Below are positions 36,437 to 49,197 of a stretch of 64,000 bases of DNA, piece after piece. The notes below the pieces were generated by a model. That model was not told the origin of the DNA. It saw only the letters and a program-made list of their open reading frames with translations, and ran no database searches. A program made the translations under genes and the position numbers. The DNA lies in the NCBI GenBank assembly GCA_022702705.1, contig CM040427.1:69290783-69354782 (forward strand), written 5' to 3'. The stretch's first letter is position 1; each line of letters begins with the position of its first letter. This stretch comes from Papilionanthe hookeriana x Papilionanthe teres. Its lineage: Eukaryota; Streptophyta; Magnoliopsida; Asparagales; Orchidaceae.

Positions 36437-38350
36437 TGTAACTAATTTTGGCATCTTTTTGTCCAATTGGATCTTTTAGTTGACAAATCCTTGAGTTGGT
36501 CGACTATCTTGTTTGGGTACCGGTCGAACTTTGCTATGGGAAGCCGATCAGCTGTGAGAGCAACAGTCGGTCGACCTTAAGGTGGTTGGTCAGCTTGCTT
36601 GTTCTTTTATTATTTTTTTGGATATCATTGGGGTAGTTGTTGAGAGAGTCTCACATTGATGCTTGCAAGATTATTGAGGGTACCTTTGTCCGGTTGTTGG
36701 CGTGGATGCCCGTTTCTTGTCGACCTGGATGACTTTTCGGTCGTCTGCTAGACATTTGGTCATCTGACAGGCCTTGGTCGTTCGCCAACCCTTTGCTCGT
36801 TTGCTAGAACTTCCGTCTTCTGCCAATCGTTCGGTTGTTTGGCAAACCTTCGATCATTTGGCAATCATTCCGTCTGCTGGACGAACTTTGGTACTATTAG
36901 ATATCTTTAGTATTAGCATGAAAACTTTATTAGTCATATATTAATTTTCTCAATTCTTTTAGTTCTTGGAGATGAAGGTGCGATAAGAATGAAGAAATTT
37001 TTTAAGACAAAAAAGTGATCATATTTACCTATTAGTCGCTAATGATACTTACTCAGTTTCGACATTGTTTTGCGCTCAGTCTTGTTAACTTCGAGCTGGT
37101 CACCAAATGCTTTCGGTAGGCTGAGCTGATCTTCTGTCAGCCTCCTCTATCACTTTGACAACTTATTTATTCTGTTCTTTTTTACATGCAAGAAAATGCG
37201 TAAAAAAGTTTTATAACTTTCTTTAATATGAAATCGAGTAAAAGTTTTGTTCGTTTTCCATATTTATTTTATTATTTTACTTCTATTTATTTGTTTGTGA
37301 TAATTGTTTGGTAATGAATGTTGATTTTGGTTGATGACTTTGATCTTTGGAAAGATTGTTGGTTGTTGTTTAATTTGTCACTGTCCGACATAAGTCTTAC
37401 AAGGCTTGTCTCTTTTGCTCAGTCGGATTTGTCATACCTCTGGCCACGACTTAGACAGAAGTTGTTGCTGCCTTCGTGGGCTAACTATTGAGACTCGCTA
37501 CTAGGGTATTTGCACTGTACCCTTGGTAAAGCTTGTTGCTACTCGGTAGGGACCATCTCTAAAGCTATATCCACGTTCAGGTTTGAGACTGGCTTATTGA
37601 TGCTTAGCATTGTGGGTTAGATTTATTGTTAGAATGCTGATCGGATGTTTATAGAGTTGCTATCGGTTGCTTTTATTATTTCAAGGTATTATTGCCCAGC
37701 TCGCGTGATACGTTTTTCAAGGTCTTGGTTGTTTGGTCAGATTGTCGTCTTGGATAGGCCTTACATTTCGCTAGCACTTAACCTGATCTTGCGCTATATC
37801 CTTGGGTAACTGCTGAGACTCACTAGTGGGAGATTCATGCCACACTCTTCGCGGAATTTGTCATTACTAGGCAGAGAACCATCACCAAAGCTTTATCTGA
37901 TTCAAGCTTGGAGACTAAGAGTTACGATGCGAGAGCGTTGTGGGCTTTTTTGATGATCGAACACGATGTCGTTGTCGATGTTGCTTTTTTGCCTTCAAGG
38001 TCCCCAAGTTTTAATTGGACCTGAGAAAACATTAGAGAAATTTGTGTCATTACACAATTCAAGTTTTGAAATAATACTCCCTTTATTCACGGGGTAAGGT
38101 GTTAGCTTCCCAGAATTATCAAAGCAATATGCAGGTATAGTTGGTCAATTCAACTATCTATTTTTTGGTACTCGCCTCCGAGCCAAAGCCTCTAGGAAGA
38201 CGAACGATACATGATTTTCGGCTCCAGATCTGTTGTTCATGAATTTCTTAGCGTGATCCATGTTAGGAATGTCTTTAAGGTGCATTTCTCCTCGCTAGCG
38301 TCACTTTCCTTCTTGTTAGTAGCATGCTCCATGCTCATCACACATTTAAT
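36437..38350. repeat. Unassigned repeat-rich region with a ~320-bp tandem duplication
   Basis: 36480-36900 is built of short, diverged words such as GGTCGTCTGC and CGTTCGCCAA in loose tandem. 37420-37610 and 37740-37925 are diverged copies of one segment, sharing TGAGACTCGCTA / TGAGACTCACTA, GGTAAAGC / AAAGCTTTATC and ATATCC about 320 bp apart. No coding domain was recognised. This may be retrotransposon-derived. Confidence 0.45.
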
Positions 38351-38519
38351 ATGTTTGGATAATTAAAAAAAAAACTCTTATGAATAAAAATAGTTGGTAG
38401 TAGAATAATAATGTGCAAGTAAAGATAAAAAATAAAAATTTTGTCATAAAAAATTAATTTAAATATTAAGCTTTGAGAATTAAAAATAAGATGACATGTA
38501 AGGAGTCTAAGTGTCGTGG

Positions 38520-39620
38520 GTCCCTCTCACGTAAATGTTGTGTCTTTATTTAGTTTGAAAAATTGAAACTAATTTTCATCTTTAAGCTAAAAAAAAGATC
38601 TAATTTCTGCTCTCCTATTCAAGTCTCCCACTCAACCCTCCCCTTTTCCCTCTCTGGTTTTCATTCAGGAACAAATCAATTAGCCCCATGACTTTGAGGC
38701 ATGCGACAACATCCATTCTTCTTGTGACTTTCGGGGCAGCAGCTTGAAAGGCATTAGAATGAAGATTTCATTTTTCTTGAATTCAGTGAGATTACCAAAC
38801 CCTTGTGTTTAAAGAAGTTGATGTATGCCATCTACTCAATGAATATTGGTTATTGATTTCCTCTAGTAGTGTTCTAGAGAAGAACTTTGTGTATCCATTA
38901 AATTGATTAGTAAATGTGTTTAAGTGGCCTACGGGTCACATGTTTATTACTCTACTTTAGGGGTTTTCTACGCTAAAATTTGGTGTTATTTATTCTTGTT
39001 ATTTGTTTCATCAATTTCCTTGTGTGCTTGTGGTGTCGAGGATCTTTGGCTTGCTTTTTCTAATAAGTGGTATTAAAGCCAGCTTTTTCTAGGGATTATT
39101 TTGTGTTAGCCAAGTGAAGGAGTCTGCTAATAAAAAAAATACAATGATTAAGCTTACGACAATCAATCACTCAAATTTGGAAGTCACATATGAAGGTCTT
39201 ACTCTGTTGTTTGAAAAGACACTTTTGGGTGATAAGAGCAAACCATTAGAGATTTTTGATAAGGTTTGGTCTAAGTTGAATAGGAAAGCCTTTGTCAAGT
39301 TCTGACAATTGGTTGACAACATTGTTTATCGCCATGTTGCTAATGAGATGAATGCTAGTTAGGTTTGGGAAACTCTAAGAGAGTTGTGCAAAAAAAAAAA
39401 TCCACATAACAAGACCTTTCTTTTTAGAAAATTGGTTTCTCTCAAGTACAATGATGGGAGTATAGTTTCTGATCACTTGAAATTATTTTGAAAATATATT
39501 GGATCAATTAGCAGCATTTGACATAAAGTTAGAAGTTATAATCATTGCATGACTTCTATTGTTTGATCAGTTCCTTGTTGGATAGTTGTGAGATTCTATT
39601 GTTTCTTTTAGAAATTCTAT
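38520..39620 (+). mobile_element. Copia relic: primer site and gag fragment
   Basis: TGGTATTAAAGCC (39068-39080) resembles the initiator-Met primer site of Copia elements. It is followed at 39114 by a broken gag: residues KLTTINHSNLEV, then after a stop VDNIVYRHVANEMNAS, VWETLRELCKKK and KLVSLKYNDGSIVSDHLK. The order and wording fit the UBN2-type Gag. Stops interrupt it at 39302 and again downstream. An LTR probably lies on the left (about 38520-39065), but I could not define its start. No pol follows. Confidence 0.6.
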
Positions 39621-40694
39621 TTCAAATGACATTGTTACCTTGAAATCAGGTGAAAGTGAGTATGTTGAATGAAAAAAATAGAGAAAAAGAGGGAGGGATA
39701 ATAGGCATATATATATATTCATATTTAAATAATTTTCAAATACATCGAAAGTGACACATTTCATTTAAAAAACATCAAATTTTCAAAAATCAATATGTAT
39801 ACCGGTACGCTAATAGACGTATATATATTTGTCTTTGCAAGTTTTGACCCTCATTTTAAATGTTGATTAAGGTGTATGCCTTGATGTGCGCTTTGCATAG
39901 AGGCACATAGAAAGTATCTCGAAGCTTAAGCATTTCTGTTGTTAGTGAAGCTTATAAAATTTTTTTATAAGGTGTATGCCTCAAGGCTTTCTATCTTGAG
40001 GTGTTTAAGGCAACCCCTCAATTAAAGTATATAAAATATATATTTATATACCATATTATAGTATACTTATATCAAATATTTTTGATTTAAAGCCTAAAAA
40101 ATTGCTGAAGATAATTTATGTATAGTTATTGATTATATTATTAATGTATTATTTTATTTCAAATTTAATTTGGTTAATTGAAATAGGAAGTTAAAGAAGA
40201 ATTGTAGTGCTTGAACAAGATTTGAAAGATGCCAACGAGATAAAATAAAATGATGATAAAATTATTATATAGGATGAGAGTGATGATGAGGCTATTGTCG
40301 ATATTGATCTTCATTGCATATATAAATTCAAGAGAATGCTTATCTTGAATACTATTTCAAACTTTCATTTTATATCAGCCTTTAAAATTGAGATTTCAGC
40401 TTCATGTTTTCTTGATGAAAAACTAAATTAATATATCTATAGTATATGCATATTAATGATTTACTTCTAAATTTTTGAGTTTCTTTTCTCAATTGTGAGG
40501 CTTGTGTCTCTATTCATCTCATTATGACTAAATGCTCCAAGTTTTTTATTCTGCCTTTATCAACTTTGTTTCTGACAAATATTAAATTTAAAATAAAAAA
40601 TTCTCTTAGGACTAAAGATTAGACAAACTCAAATTTGTCATGTCTTGAGCGCCATGCCTTTGCTCCAGAAGGCATCCATTATTTTTTTTTTAAT
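39621..40694. other. Spacer, no gene seen
   Basis: AT-rich spacer between two Copia relics. Stops are frequent in all frames and no element end was recognised. Confidence 0.55.
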
Positions 40695-40840
40695 TCAAGT
40701 AAGAATTGTTCAAAACTTGCTATGTACATTCATGATAAGGGCTTAAATAGGGTATTACAATATTTTACAAATACACCTCCAGACTTCTTTAATATTCTCT
40801 TTTTACCAATAAGACCATAAATAAGGTCCAATTCTCAACA
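40695..40840 (-). repeat. 3' LTR of old Copia
   Basis: This 146-bp direct copy of 45595-45739 contains GGGCTTAAATAGGGTATTAC on the plus strand. It lies next to the purine tract. Confidence 0.85.
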
Positions 40841-41148
40841 CTCCCCCTCAAGATGGGCAAAAGATATCCACTAAGCCATCTTGTCACATAACCTAGACAA
40901 ATTTAATGACCCAAGTCTTTTAGTGAGACAGTCAGCCACTTGCTCTCCAGAGACTACATGACTTTGGCTCCAGTAGCCTGTTATTCAGCTTTTCCTTGAT
41001 TAAGAATCTATCAATCTCCACATATTTGGTTTTATTGTGTTGCACCGGGTTGATGGCAATGTTGATTACTGACTTGCTGGCGCACCACAACTTCTTTTGA
41101 GTTCCTTGGTCTACAATGAGTTAGACCAACAAGGTAGTATCCTGAAAC

Positions 41149-44100
41149 TTATAAGGTCATGGTTCTGCACTCTGCCTCTGTTGTTGACCTCACTAACATA
41201 GGATGTTTCTTGCTTTTCCAAGAGAGCATGTTTCCCTCTACGAACATGCAATATCCTGAGGTAAATCTTCTGTCATCTGCACAACTTGCCCAATTAGCAT
41301 CACAAAAGCCCTCAACATATACACACCCGTTCTTCTTGAAGATCAACCTCTTCTCTGGTGCACTTTTAAGGTATCTCATAATCTAATACACTGCATTCAT
41401 ATGTCCCTTCCTTAGATCATGAATGTTGCGGCTCACCACACTCACTACAAATGAGATGTCAAATCAAGTGTGACACAAATAGATCAGACAAGCCACCAAT
41501 TTCTAGTACCTCTCACGATCGACCGATTCAACTGTCCCTGGACTCAGCTTGATCTTTTGATCAATTGGAGTGACTGCAGATTTGCAACCCAACATTCTTG
41601 TTTTCGTGAGATCTCTTACATTCTTTCTCTAGGACAAGACTATCCTCTCAGGCTCACGGGCCACTTCAATTCCAAGAAAGCAACTGAGTTATCCAAGATC
41701 CTTCACACAAATTCATTGCCCAATCTTACATATGAGTGGACAATCTCAGCCTATGATCGCCGATGTCAGTGATGTCATCAACATATACAATAAGTATAGT
41801 GGTGTGATATTCGTGTTATCGAAAGAACAATATATGGTATGTATTGATCTACTAATATCTGATGCCCACCGTAGTATTTCTAAACTTATTAAACTAGACT
41901 TGAGGTGGCTACTTCAAGCCATACAATGACTTCCTGAGCCTACACATCTTACTCACTATCTAGACTGTACTCAAGTTTAATGGTATCTTCATATATACCT
42001 TCTCTAGTAACTCTCTATGAGAAATGCATTCTTCACATCAAGTTGGTGTAACCTCCAACCATCATTCACTGTCAGAGAAACTGGTGTTCTCGCTGTGCGC
42101 ATCTTTGCTACTAGTACAAATATTTCATCATAGTCAATTTCATATGTTTGACTGTATCTTTTCTCCACCAGTCATACTTTGTACCTCTCTACATTCCCTT
42201 ATGGTTTTTACTTCACTTTGAAGATCCACTTTCACTCAACTGCATTTTTTTCCGATGTTATTAGCACTATCTCCCATGTTCGATTTTTATTGAGTTATAA
42301 GCTCCTCATGCATAGCTGCTTTCGACTTGAGATCCTCCTTGACAACCTGACAATACTTGGTTATAGAGATAGTATCAAAATATGCAATGAATGCTTCATG
42401 TAAATGTGTATGTTATAGTATAACAATTTCATGTTCCCATCCAAAATGATTGGGAGGATGTCCCGCATTGTTGTGAAAGGTCTTCCTTAAAGTTAGGGGT
42501 TAGGAAAAGGAGTAATCTTATCACCTGAGAGTTATGAGTCAAAGGTGGATGGTGTAGGTGTCTCATGAGTCAGGGAAGATTGAGACACGGGATTAGCTGA
42601 CAAAAGTGGCACTGCAAGCACTGTTCCCTCATTTTGCTTCCTGCTTTATGTACACACTTTTAGCTCACCTTCAACTGATTCATTTAGGTTTACTTATTTA
42701 TTTTTTGGTTCCTCAACTGATTCATTCCACATCAAAAGACAAGGCATCAACTCATGTATACCACTCTCTCAGCATTACTACTCACGCCTCTTATCTCATA
42801 TCTCTAGTATCTGGTGAGTTACCAAAGGGTAATGTCATCTCTTGTGTGTAATATAGTTTAAATCTCTAAATGATACATCTATGTGCACAAATAGTCTCTT
42901 CTCTATTGAATGCTAGCAGACATACCCCTTTTTGGTTACAAAATAACCTATGAACACACATTTCACAGCTCTAGGATCCAACTTTTCTACTAATGGCCTT
43001 TTTTCGTTTACAAAATATACCCATCCAAACACATGTAATGGGAGGATCCTACTATTATATCCTTTCAACATCCGACAATGAGACTTCCAATCCAATACCC
43101 TCAAGGGCATTATGTTGATTAATTGAACAATTACAAAAAATACTTGCCCCTATAAGTGCTTTGGAGCATTTATTGCGATCATCATGCTTCAGACTATTTT
43201 TAGAAGGTGTCTTTTTTTATCTCTGTTACTTCATTTTGTGTCAGTATATATGGACATGTAGTTTGATGTTGTATCCCTTGGGCTGACAAGTATTCCTCAA
43301 ATGCTTTATTGATACATTTTGTCTCATTATCGGACTTCAATACATTCACTAATGAACCATATTGGGTCTAGATTGTCTTGTGGAAGAATTTAAAGCAAAA
43401 AAATACATCATCCCTTAACTTTTATCAAATATAACCAAGTAATATAAGAGAAAAAAATCAATAAATTCACAAAATATTGATAATCATATATAGAACTTTT
43501 AGAATAAGATCCCCAAACATCAAAATATCTCAAGTAAAAAATACCAGTACTCCTATCCCCATAACTAATATAAGAGCTCCTATTAAGCTTACCAAACTCA
43601 CAAGCATCACAAACCAACTTTTGTTTATTTACCTTTTCATATGAAGAAGGATACAACCGACTCAAAAAATTGAAACAAGAGTGCCTCATACGACTGTGAT
43701 GTAGTAGTAACGCATCTTCCACATCATCTCAGATTCTCCTACTCCAGCACTCTCTACCATGGATGCCAAAACCGAGTCCATCCTCTCCCGATCCAAGTAC
43801 CAGAGTCCACTATGTCACCTTCTAGTCCCAAGTGTTCAGTCTGCCCCTTTCTCTTCAAATATCACCTTAGGAATATAAAAAAATACATTTTATTTGGAGC
43901 ATATTGACACTAATCGATAAATGATTCATGAGAAAAGGAGCATGTAAAACATGAACAAAGTCATATAATTGGTACCTCTCAACTGGCTGTGTTATACCAT
44001 CAGCAGTCTGGATACTCTCTGGTACTGCTAGGGAAGTATAGGAAGAAAACTCTCTAACAGTACCTGTCATATATCGAGATGCACCAGAATCTACTGTCTG

Positions 44101-44340
44101 TTTTGACGATTCTGTAGTGGAAATATAGTCAAGAGCATGCGTATCATAAGTACCTTTGTCAAAGTAAGTATAATTGACAATGCTATAATTTGATGACGAC
44201 TAGTTGGAAGCATTCTCAGACACTCATGATCCTCATTGGTAAAAATCACACATTTCTCTCCCTCCTCTGCTAACATCAGATTTGTCCGGTAGCCCCCATT
44301 TACGCCTTTTCGACCACATCCTCCACCCTACCCGCGTTCA
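41149..44340 (-). pseudogene. Broken Copia pol (integrase, reverse transcriptase, RNase H)
   Basis: Integrase parts lie at 43408-43722 (HHSRMRHSCFNFLSRLYP, CDACEFGKLNRSSY) and 42913-43110 (the Copia LDPRAVKCVFIGY block). The reverse transcriptase keeps the catalytic YVDD at 41774-41785. RNase H at 41149-41379 has FCDANWA, DRRFTSGYC and STTEAEC. Stops and frameshifts separate the blocks, so no polyprotein can be made. Plus-strand ORFs here are antisense shadows. Confidence 0.85.
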
Positions 44341-45594
44341 CCTGTTTTTCTCCTTGGGTGGCCTAGGATAGGTCTTGCTCAGATGTCTATCATACATGAG
44401 CTCGAGACAACCAAAGCTGATCACGCACTCGAAAGTCCACTAAGCTCATAGTGTAGCTTAATGCGATTCTCCTTTTGTGTCGTCGCAACAATGACCTCAT
44501 CTAGTGAAGGGATAGTCGCCTGAGATAGGAGGACATATCTTCTATGATCAAAGGCCAGGTTCAGATGGTCCAAAAACTACATGGTACTCATCTGTGTAAA
44601 CATCTCCCCTTTCTTGCACTCTGGTTCGTCACAACTCGACATTGGTAAGAAGTGATCAAGCTCTGCCATAGCTGCTCGAGATCTATGTTGTATTCCTGAA
44701 TCCATCCACACCCAGTATCATTGCTTTTATCTCACGTTGAATCTGGAACACCCTTATGTGGTTCTTTTTCCCAACATTCCTCACTTTTCAAATGCCATCT
44801 GTTGAGGATACAATTAACGAATCATCAAGTTGAGCAACTATGTGTAGATTAAGGCGTGTGTGGCGCTCCAGTTAATCCCCTCAGCATTGTTACTCTTGGT
44901 TTGTCCCCAGTCGGATATCTCTCTAGTCTCTTCTCTACTAAAGCACCCTTGATCCGATGCGACCAACTCAGATACGTGGTCGGTCCATCAAGTTTCAAAT
45001 CCACAGGAGAGAGGTCTAGCTTCACCTACATCGGAGCATGTGCTGAAGTAGTGGCTTTAGTCAAGACGCTAGCTCCCTGTATGAGCCCAACCAAGACCCT
45101 CAGAGCTTTGAGATCTATCTTCCATAAAAGCTCCAATCCTTCACCTCTTACACTATCTTCATCTCCTGACATCCTCAATCACAAGTATACTAGCCTAGAT
45201 CACACATATTAGATAACACATACTTTGCGCCAGTGTACGAGATCCCATCATTTCCTCCCTAGGTAACGCGAACACTGAGGTATCGAGAGACCAAAGCTTT
45301 GGTTGAATGGGCCGTGTGAGGTAAAGATATGAACTTGAGTTTCGATGATCTATGTATGCCACGATCCCGTCGTTGTATTCCCAGTTAGCTCTAATCTCAA
45401 CTGTATCATCGCGATACCATCGTGGCCTCCTTGGGTAGTTCCATCGCGACTGTATCGTGAGCCTTCAAGGGTGATCCCGTATTCATCCAGCTTTGTGAGG
45501 ATGAAGAGGAAGAAGAGGAAGTTTTGGGTCTCTTATACCTAATCCCAACTACCAAGCAAAAAGGATGTCTGCTAGGGTTGGGGCTCTAATACCA

Positions 45595-45739
45595 TCAAGA
45601 AAGAATTGTTCAAAACTTGCTTTGTACATTCATAACAAGGGCTTAAATAGGGTATTACAATATTTTGCAAATACACCCCTAGACTTCTTCAATGTTCCCT
45701 TTTTACCAATAGGACCTAAATATGGTCCAATTCTCAACA
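45595..45739 (-). repeat. 5' LTR of old Copia
   Basis: A 145-bp copy of the LTR at 40695-40840, with roughly a dozen differences. It is followed on the minus strand by the primer site at 45583-45594. Confidence 0.85.
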
Positions 45740-47605
45740 TAAATAAAACACCTATTTCAAAAAGCAATACTCTTATATGCATGTGCATGTTTTTCAAGTA
45801 GACTACTTTGCCTATAAGGTAGAGTCGTAGGTCTAACCCCGCTTTTGTTCAGTTACTTATAAGGATAAGTATTAGAGTTGTAGAGATTGACTTGTTACTG
45901 GTAAGGATAAGAATTAGAGTTGTCGAGATTGGCTTGAACCAAGACATTAATTAATGTGAAATTTATTGCTTTTAAGCATAAAGTCATAACTCATTCATTC
46001 TCTGTAATAGTTTTATGATGACGATAAATATAAAATTCTAGCACACAATTAACCAATGTTATATCAAGCATATCTCTATAGTTATTTTCAAAGATCTTAT
46101 GCTAGTAAAGATATGATATGTGTCTCCGATCCATTGATGTTGTTGCTAGATGACATATAAAAAGGTATGGTTATAGGGGCTTGTGTCTATGCAAAATTTA
46201 AGATCATATTCTGAAGTTCTCATAAATGAGGGTAGAAACTTTGGGCATTATGTTTTATAAATTTTAAAGTGTGCCATACTAGATAGTACTCTGATTCATA
46301 ATTTGTGCTGGATGACCGATGAGCTAATTGTCTTTAAAGTTTGTTGGTAAAGTAGTTGGATGTAGTATTGAGTCTTTCTTAAACATTTTAATGCAAGAAT
46401 ATGAAACACAGGATGGATTCAAGCTCCTTCCAGTAATTCAATCTCATAAGCCATTGTCCTATGGGCCATAATAACGTTGGTTTAATTTGCTAATTGGTTG
46501 TGTTGCTATTGATGTTTGTCGTTATGGCTGCAGTTCTACAAGAAAAAAAAAAATCTACAACTAAATTTTATCTCTTTTCATTTTTTTAATCTGCTATTGC
46601 TTCATTCAGTTTCGTATTCTTTGAATATTTCTGTAATTGTTAATGTATTCTCTTTTGTTTCCTTATGGCTCTATCAACTGCTTATATATTTGAAGTTTGT
46701 TAATCATTTGGGACGATTGTATGAGACCTGCAATAGAGTAGTTGTAATTGGGACATACCTAACGATGTATGAACTGCATTATTATATAAATATTTGGTCC
46801 TAGCAGTTATTCAGACGGTGAAGACATCACCAAACCTCGTTAGTATTGTTTCAAATTGCAGTTTATTATCTTAGTTTGACCATCAATTTCTGTGTGATAT
46901 GAACTACAGCGACTTAGCATCATACCACATATGCAAAAATTTACACATAAAAATGGGGCCATGGGGTTTGAAACAATGACCTGTAGTATACCATGCAGTC
47001 TACAATATTAGAGATGAACATTGCTGCAACTATTATAGTTTGGAATTGTATTGCCAGCGTTGAAAAATAAGTAGATTTTGAGAGGAAATCTGCAACAACT
47101 AAAGTGACAAACTTGCCAATAGGTCTTGGGAGATAGGTAAGGAAATCTACAACAAGTATCTTATCTCACTTTGTTGTTGGAATATGTAATAGCTATAACA
47201 AACCTGTAAGTTTTCTACTACCATACTTTGCTTGCTAACAAATTGGATATGTATGGCTGAAGTGACAAATAGCTTTTTTTATATTTGGTAAGAAAAAAGT
47301 CATAGCATGAGCTAAAACTCTGCAAAACTCCACCATGACCTCCTATTGGCCTGGAATGTAGCTTTGCAAGTACTTATATCTCCATCGAGAAGTAGCTCCT
47401 AAAATAATTTGGTGCTTGTATTACATTAATCCATTTCGTATCCAATAATTGTTGTATTTGGAAGGTTATGTAGTAATGGTAGACTGTAAGTAATCATTGT
47501 ATTATATTAGTCCAGTTCATATCTATTTCTATATGGTAATTTCTGGTATTGAATTTGTTTCCAAACATATTTGTATAACATAAATTGTCTGTTGTAATTT
47601 AAGTC
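45740..47605. other. Spacer, no gene seen
   Basis: AT-rich sequence without recognised gene or element ends. The 95-codon plus ORF at 46516-46803 has no known domain and low-complexity composition. Confidence 0.55.
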
Positions 47606-48040
47606 ATTGAGATTGTCCAAAGAACACGTTGAACTCGACCAAGCTCCAGTCGACCGATCAACTCCATTCGACCCGACCAGCTCTATTCAGGCTGGCCAGC
47701 TCTATTCAGGCTGGCCAGCTCCATTCAGGCTGGCCAGCTCCATTCAGATCGACCAGCTCCAGTGGGCCCGCCTGGTTCCAGTGGGCCCTACAAGTTCCAG
47801 TCAGCCCGAGAAGTTTTAGCGGCCCCGACTAACTCCATTTGATCTAGCCAGCTACAATCAACTCACTAGCTCCAGTCGGCCCGACCATCTCTAGTTTGCC
47901 CATCCAACTCCAATTGGTTTGATAGGTTCCAGTCGGCCCGTCCAGTTCTAATCAGTCTAGCCAGCTCCAGTCAATCCAGTCTACCCATTCGACCTGACCA
48001 GCTCCAGTCGGCTCGACTAGCTGCCGGTGAACCGACCTTT
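47606..48040. repeat. 19-bp minisatellite, block 1
   Basis: Diverged tandem copies of a 19-bp unit, consensus CCAGCTCCAGTCGGCCCGA. The most regular stretch is 47676-47755. The block opens with GATTGTCCAAAGAACACG, which is also found ahead of block 4. Because 19 is not a multiple of three, all three frames stay open over short stretches; these ORFs are not genes. Confidence 0.85.
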
Positions 48041-48755
48041 ACGAGTATCTGTACATGTAAGAATTTAAGAACTTATATTTAAATATTTATAATAATTTCG
48101 TAAAGTCACCATTTCAAATGCAAGTATACGTATCATTTCAAGTAATACAGGGCTCTATTGAAGTTCTGGTTATTGATCCCACAGGGAAGATTAAGGGAAG
48201 ATTAATTGAAGAAATAAATAAATAAATTTTCAAATTAAAAGTAATTATAACTTTTATTTCTTTTCAAAAATCAGATTTTAAGTTTAGTGAAATTTCTACT
48301 AGATGTAAGTAAAGCAGCAATAAAGTGAAGATTAATGAAAGTATAAATAAAACAACTTTCTCCTTTTCAACTAATCCAAGATTTTTCAGAATAATTATCA
48401 TTCGTGGATTACTTAAGATTATGGTATTGTGCCAAATAGAAACATTTCTATTCTTTACCTTCGCTCGATAGTATAAAGAACATTGACTAATCTATAGATT
48501 GGTTCATGATGTATTATTAGTAGAATAAGTTAATCTAGGCTCACACTTCTAGATGTCCAAGGGTGGCTATGGTCGGCCCTACTAGTGACCCGTTCCCTTT
48601 CTATAAATCAAATTATTAGAATTTAGTCTGTCACTCTAAAAACTAATCAATTCTACGCCCAATAAACAATATATTCCTATTTATTTGCACTTCACCATGA
48701 ATAACCCGCTCAAGGCCTTCAATTACCCAATGATTCATGTGATATTTACTAGTTA
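48041..48755. other. Spacer left of young Copia
   Basis: AT-rich sequence with stops in all frames. It contains ATTGATCCCACAGGGAAG at about 48172-48189, wording I associate with dispersed plant repeats, but I cannot name the family. The young Copia inserted at its right edge. Confidence 0.5.
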
Positions 48756-48760
48756 AGAAC
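48756..48760. repeat. Target site duplication, left
   Basis: AGAAC directly precedes the left LTR and is repeated at 54235-54239. Confidence 0.9.
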
Positions 48761-49107
48761 TGTTGAGAAATTTAGGCAAAGCAAACAAGAATCGACGCAA
48801 TCCAGAAGAACACAAGAGATTTAACGAGGTTCGGCAAAGATGCCTACGTCCTCGGGAGCAGAGCGGCGACTATCTTTTCACTATTCAGAAAAGAGTACAG
48901 AATACAGAATTCAGGATTCAACATAGGTCCTAGGGTTACAACATGACCTATTTATAACAGTACAGTACAATATGTAATTACCAAATTACCCATGTATTAA
49001 ACCGCGGGGCCTTGCCCCGCACCCCCAACCCACATAATAAACTCCCCAGATTCGCTCGCTCCGCTCCAACATTAATTCCATATTAGGTATATGAGCCATA
49101 CCTAACA
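48761..49107 (-). repeat. 3' LTR of young Copia
   Basis: This 347-bp LTR reads TGTTAGGTATGG...TCTCAACA on the element's strand. It contains a TATA-like TTATAAATAGG. It shares the GAGGTTCGGCAAAGATGCC block with the solo LTR at 18854. Confidence 0.95.
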
Positions 49108-49119
49108 AATCTCCACCTT
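49108..49119 (-). other. Polypurine tract of young Copia
   Basis: AAGGTGGAGATT abuts the 3' LTR on the element's strand. The same tract is triplicated at 19339-19540. Confidence 0.85.
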
Positions 49120-49197
49120 GGCGAATATCCGACCCCTTAGGAGATAAATACCTGGGAGTTTCTCATGCGCCAATGTGGGTTGGGCCACCATGCTTCT

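Larger units (their letters stand above)
40695..45739 (-). mobile_element. Old, nearly full-length Copia retrotransposon
   Basis: Short LTRs of about 145 bp lie at 40695-40840 and 45595-45739. On the minus strand they begin TGTTGAGAATTGG. A primer site TGGTATTAGAGC (45583-45594) abuts the 5' LTR and a purine tract CTTGAGGGGGAG (40841-40852) abuts the 3' LTR. Flanks TTAAT and TAAAT may be a decayed target duplication. The internal order is gag, integrase, reverse transcriptase, RNase H, as in Copia, and all parts are broken by stops and frameshifts. Confidence 0.85.

Noticed and set aside
41159..42851. Plus-strand ORFs inside the old Copia
   Set aside because: They are antisense to reverse transcriptase and RNase H blocks, which are clear on the minus strand (YVDD, DANWA).
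44856..45212. 118-codon plus ORF
   Set aside because: It lies antisense in the gag region of the old Copia and shows no domain.
40695..45739. A clear 5-bp target duplication for the old Copia
   Set aside because: Flanks TTAAT and TAAAT match at only 4 of 5 positions in AT-rich DNA, which could be chance.
47607..47832. Repetitive ORFs (WPAPFRLASS, SGWPAP)
   Set aside because: They are open only because a 19-bp minisatellite is read in successive frames. The same effect explains ORFs at 55881-56320 and 57150-58034.
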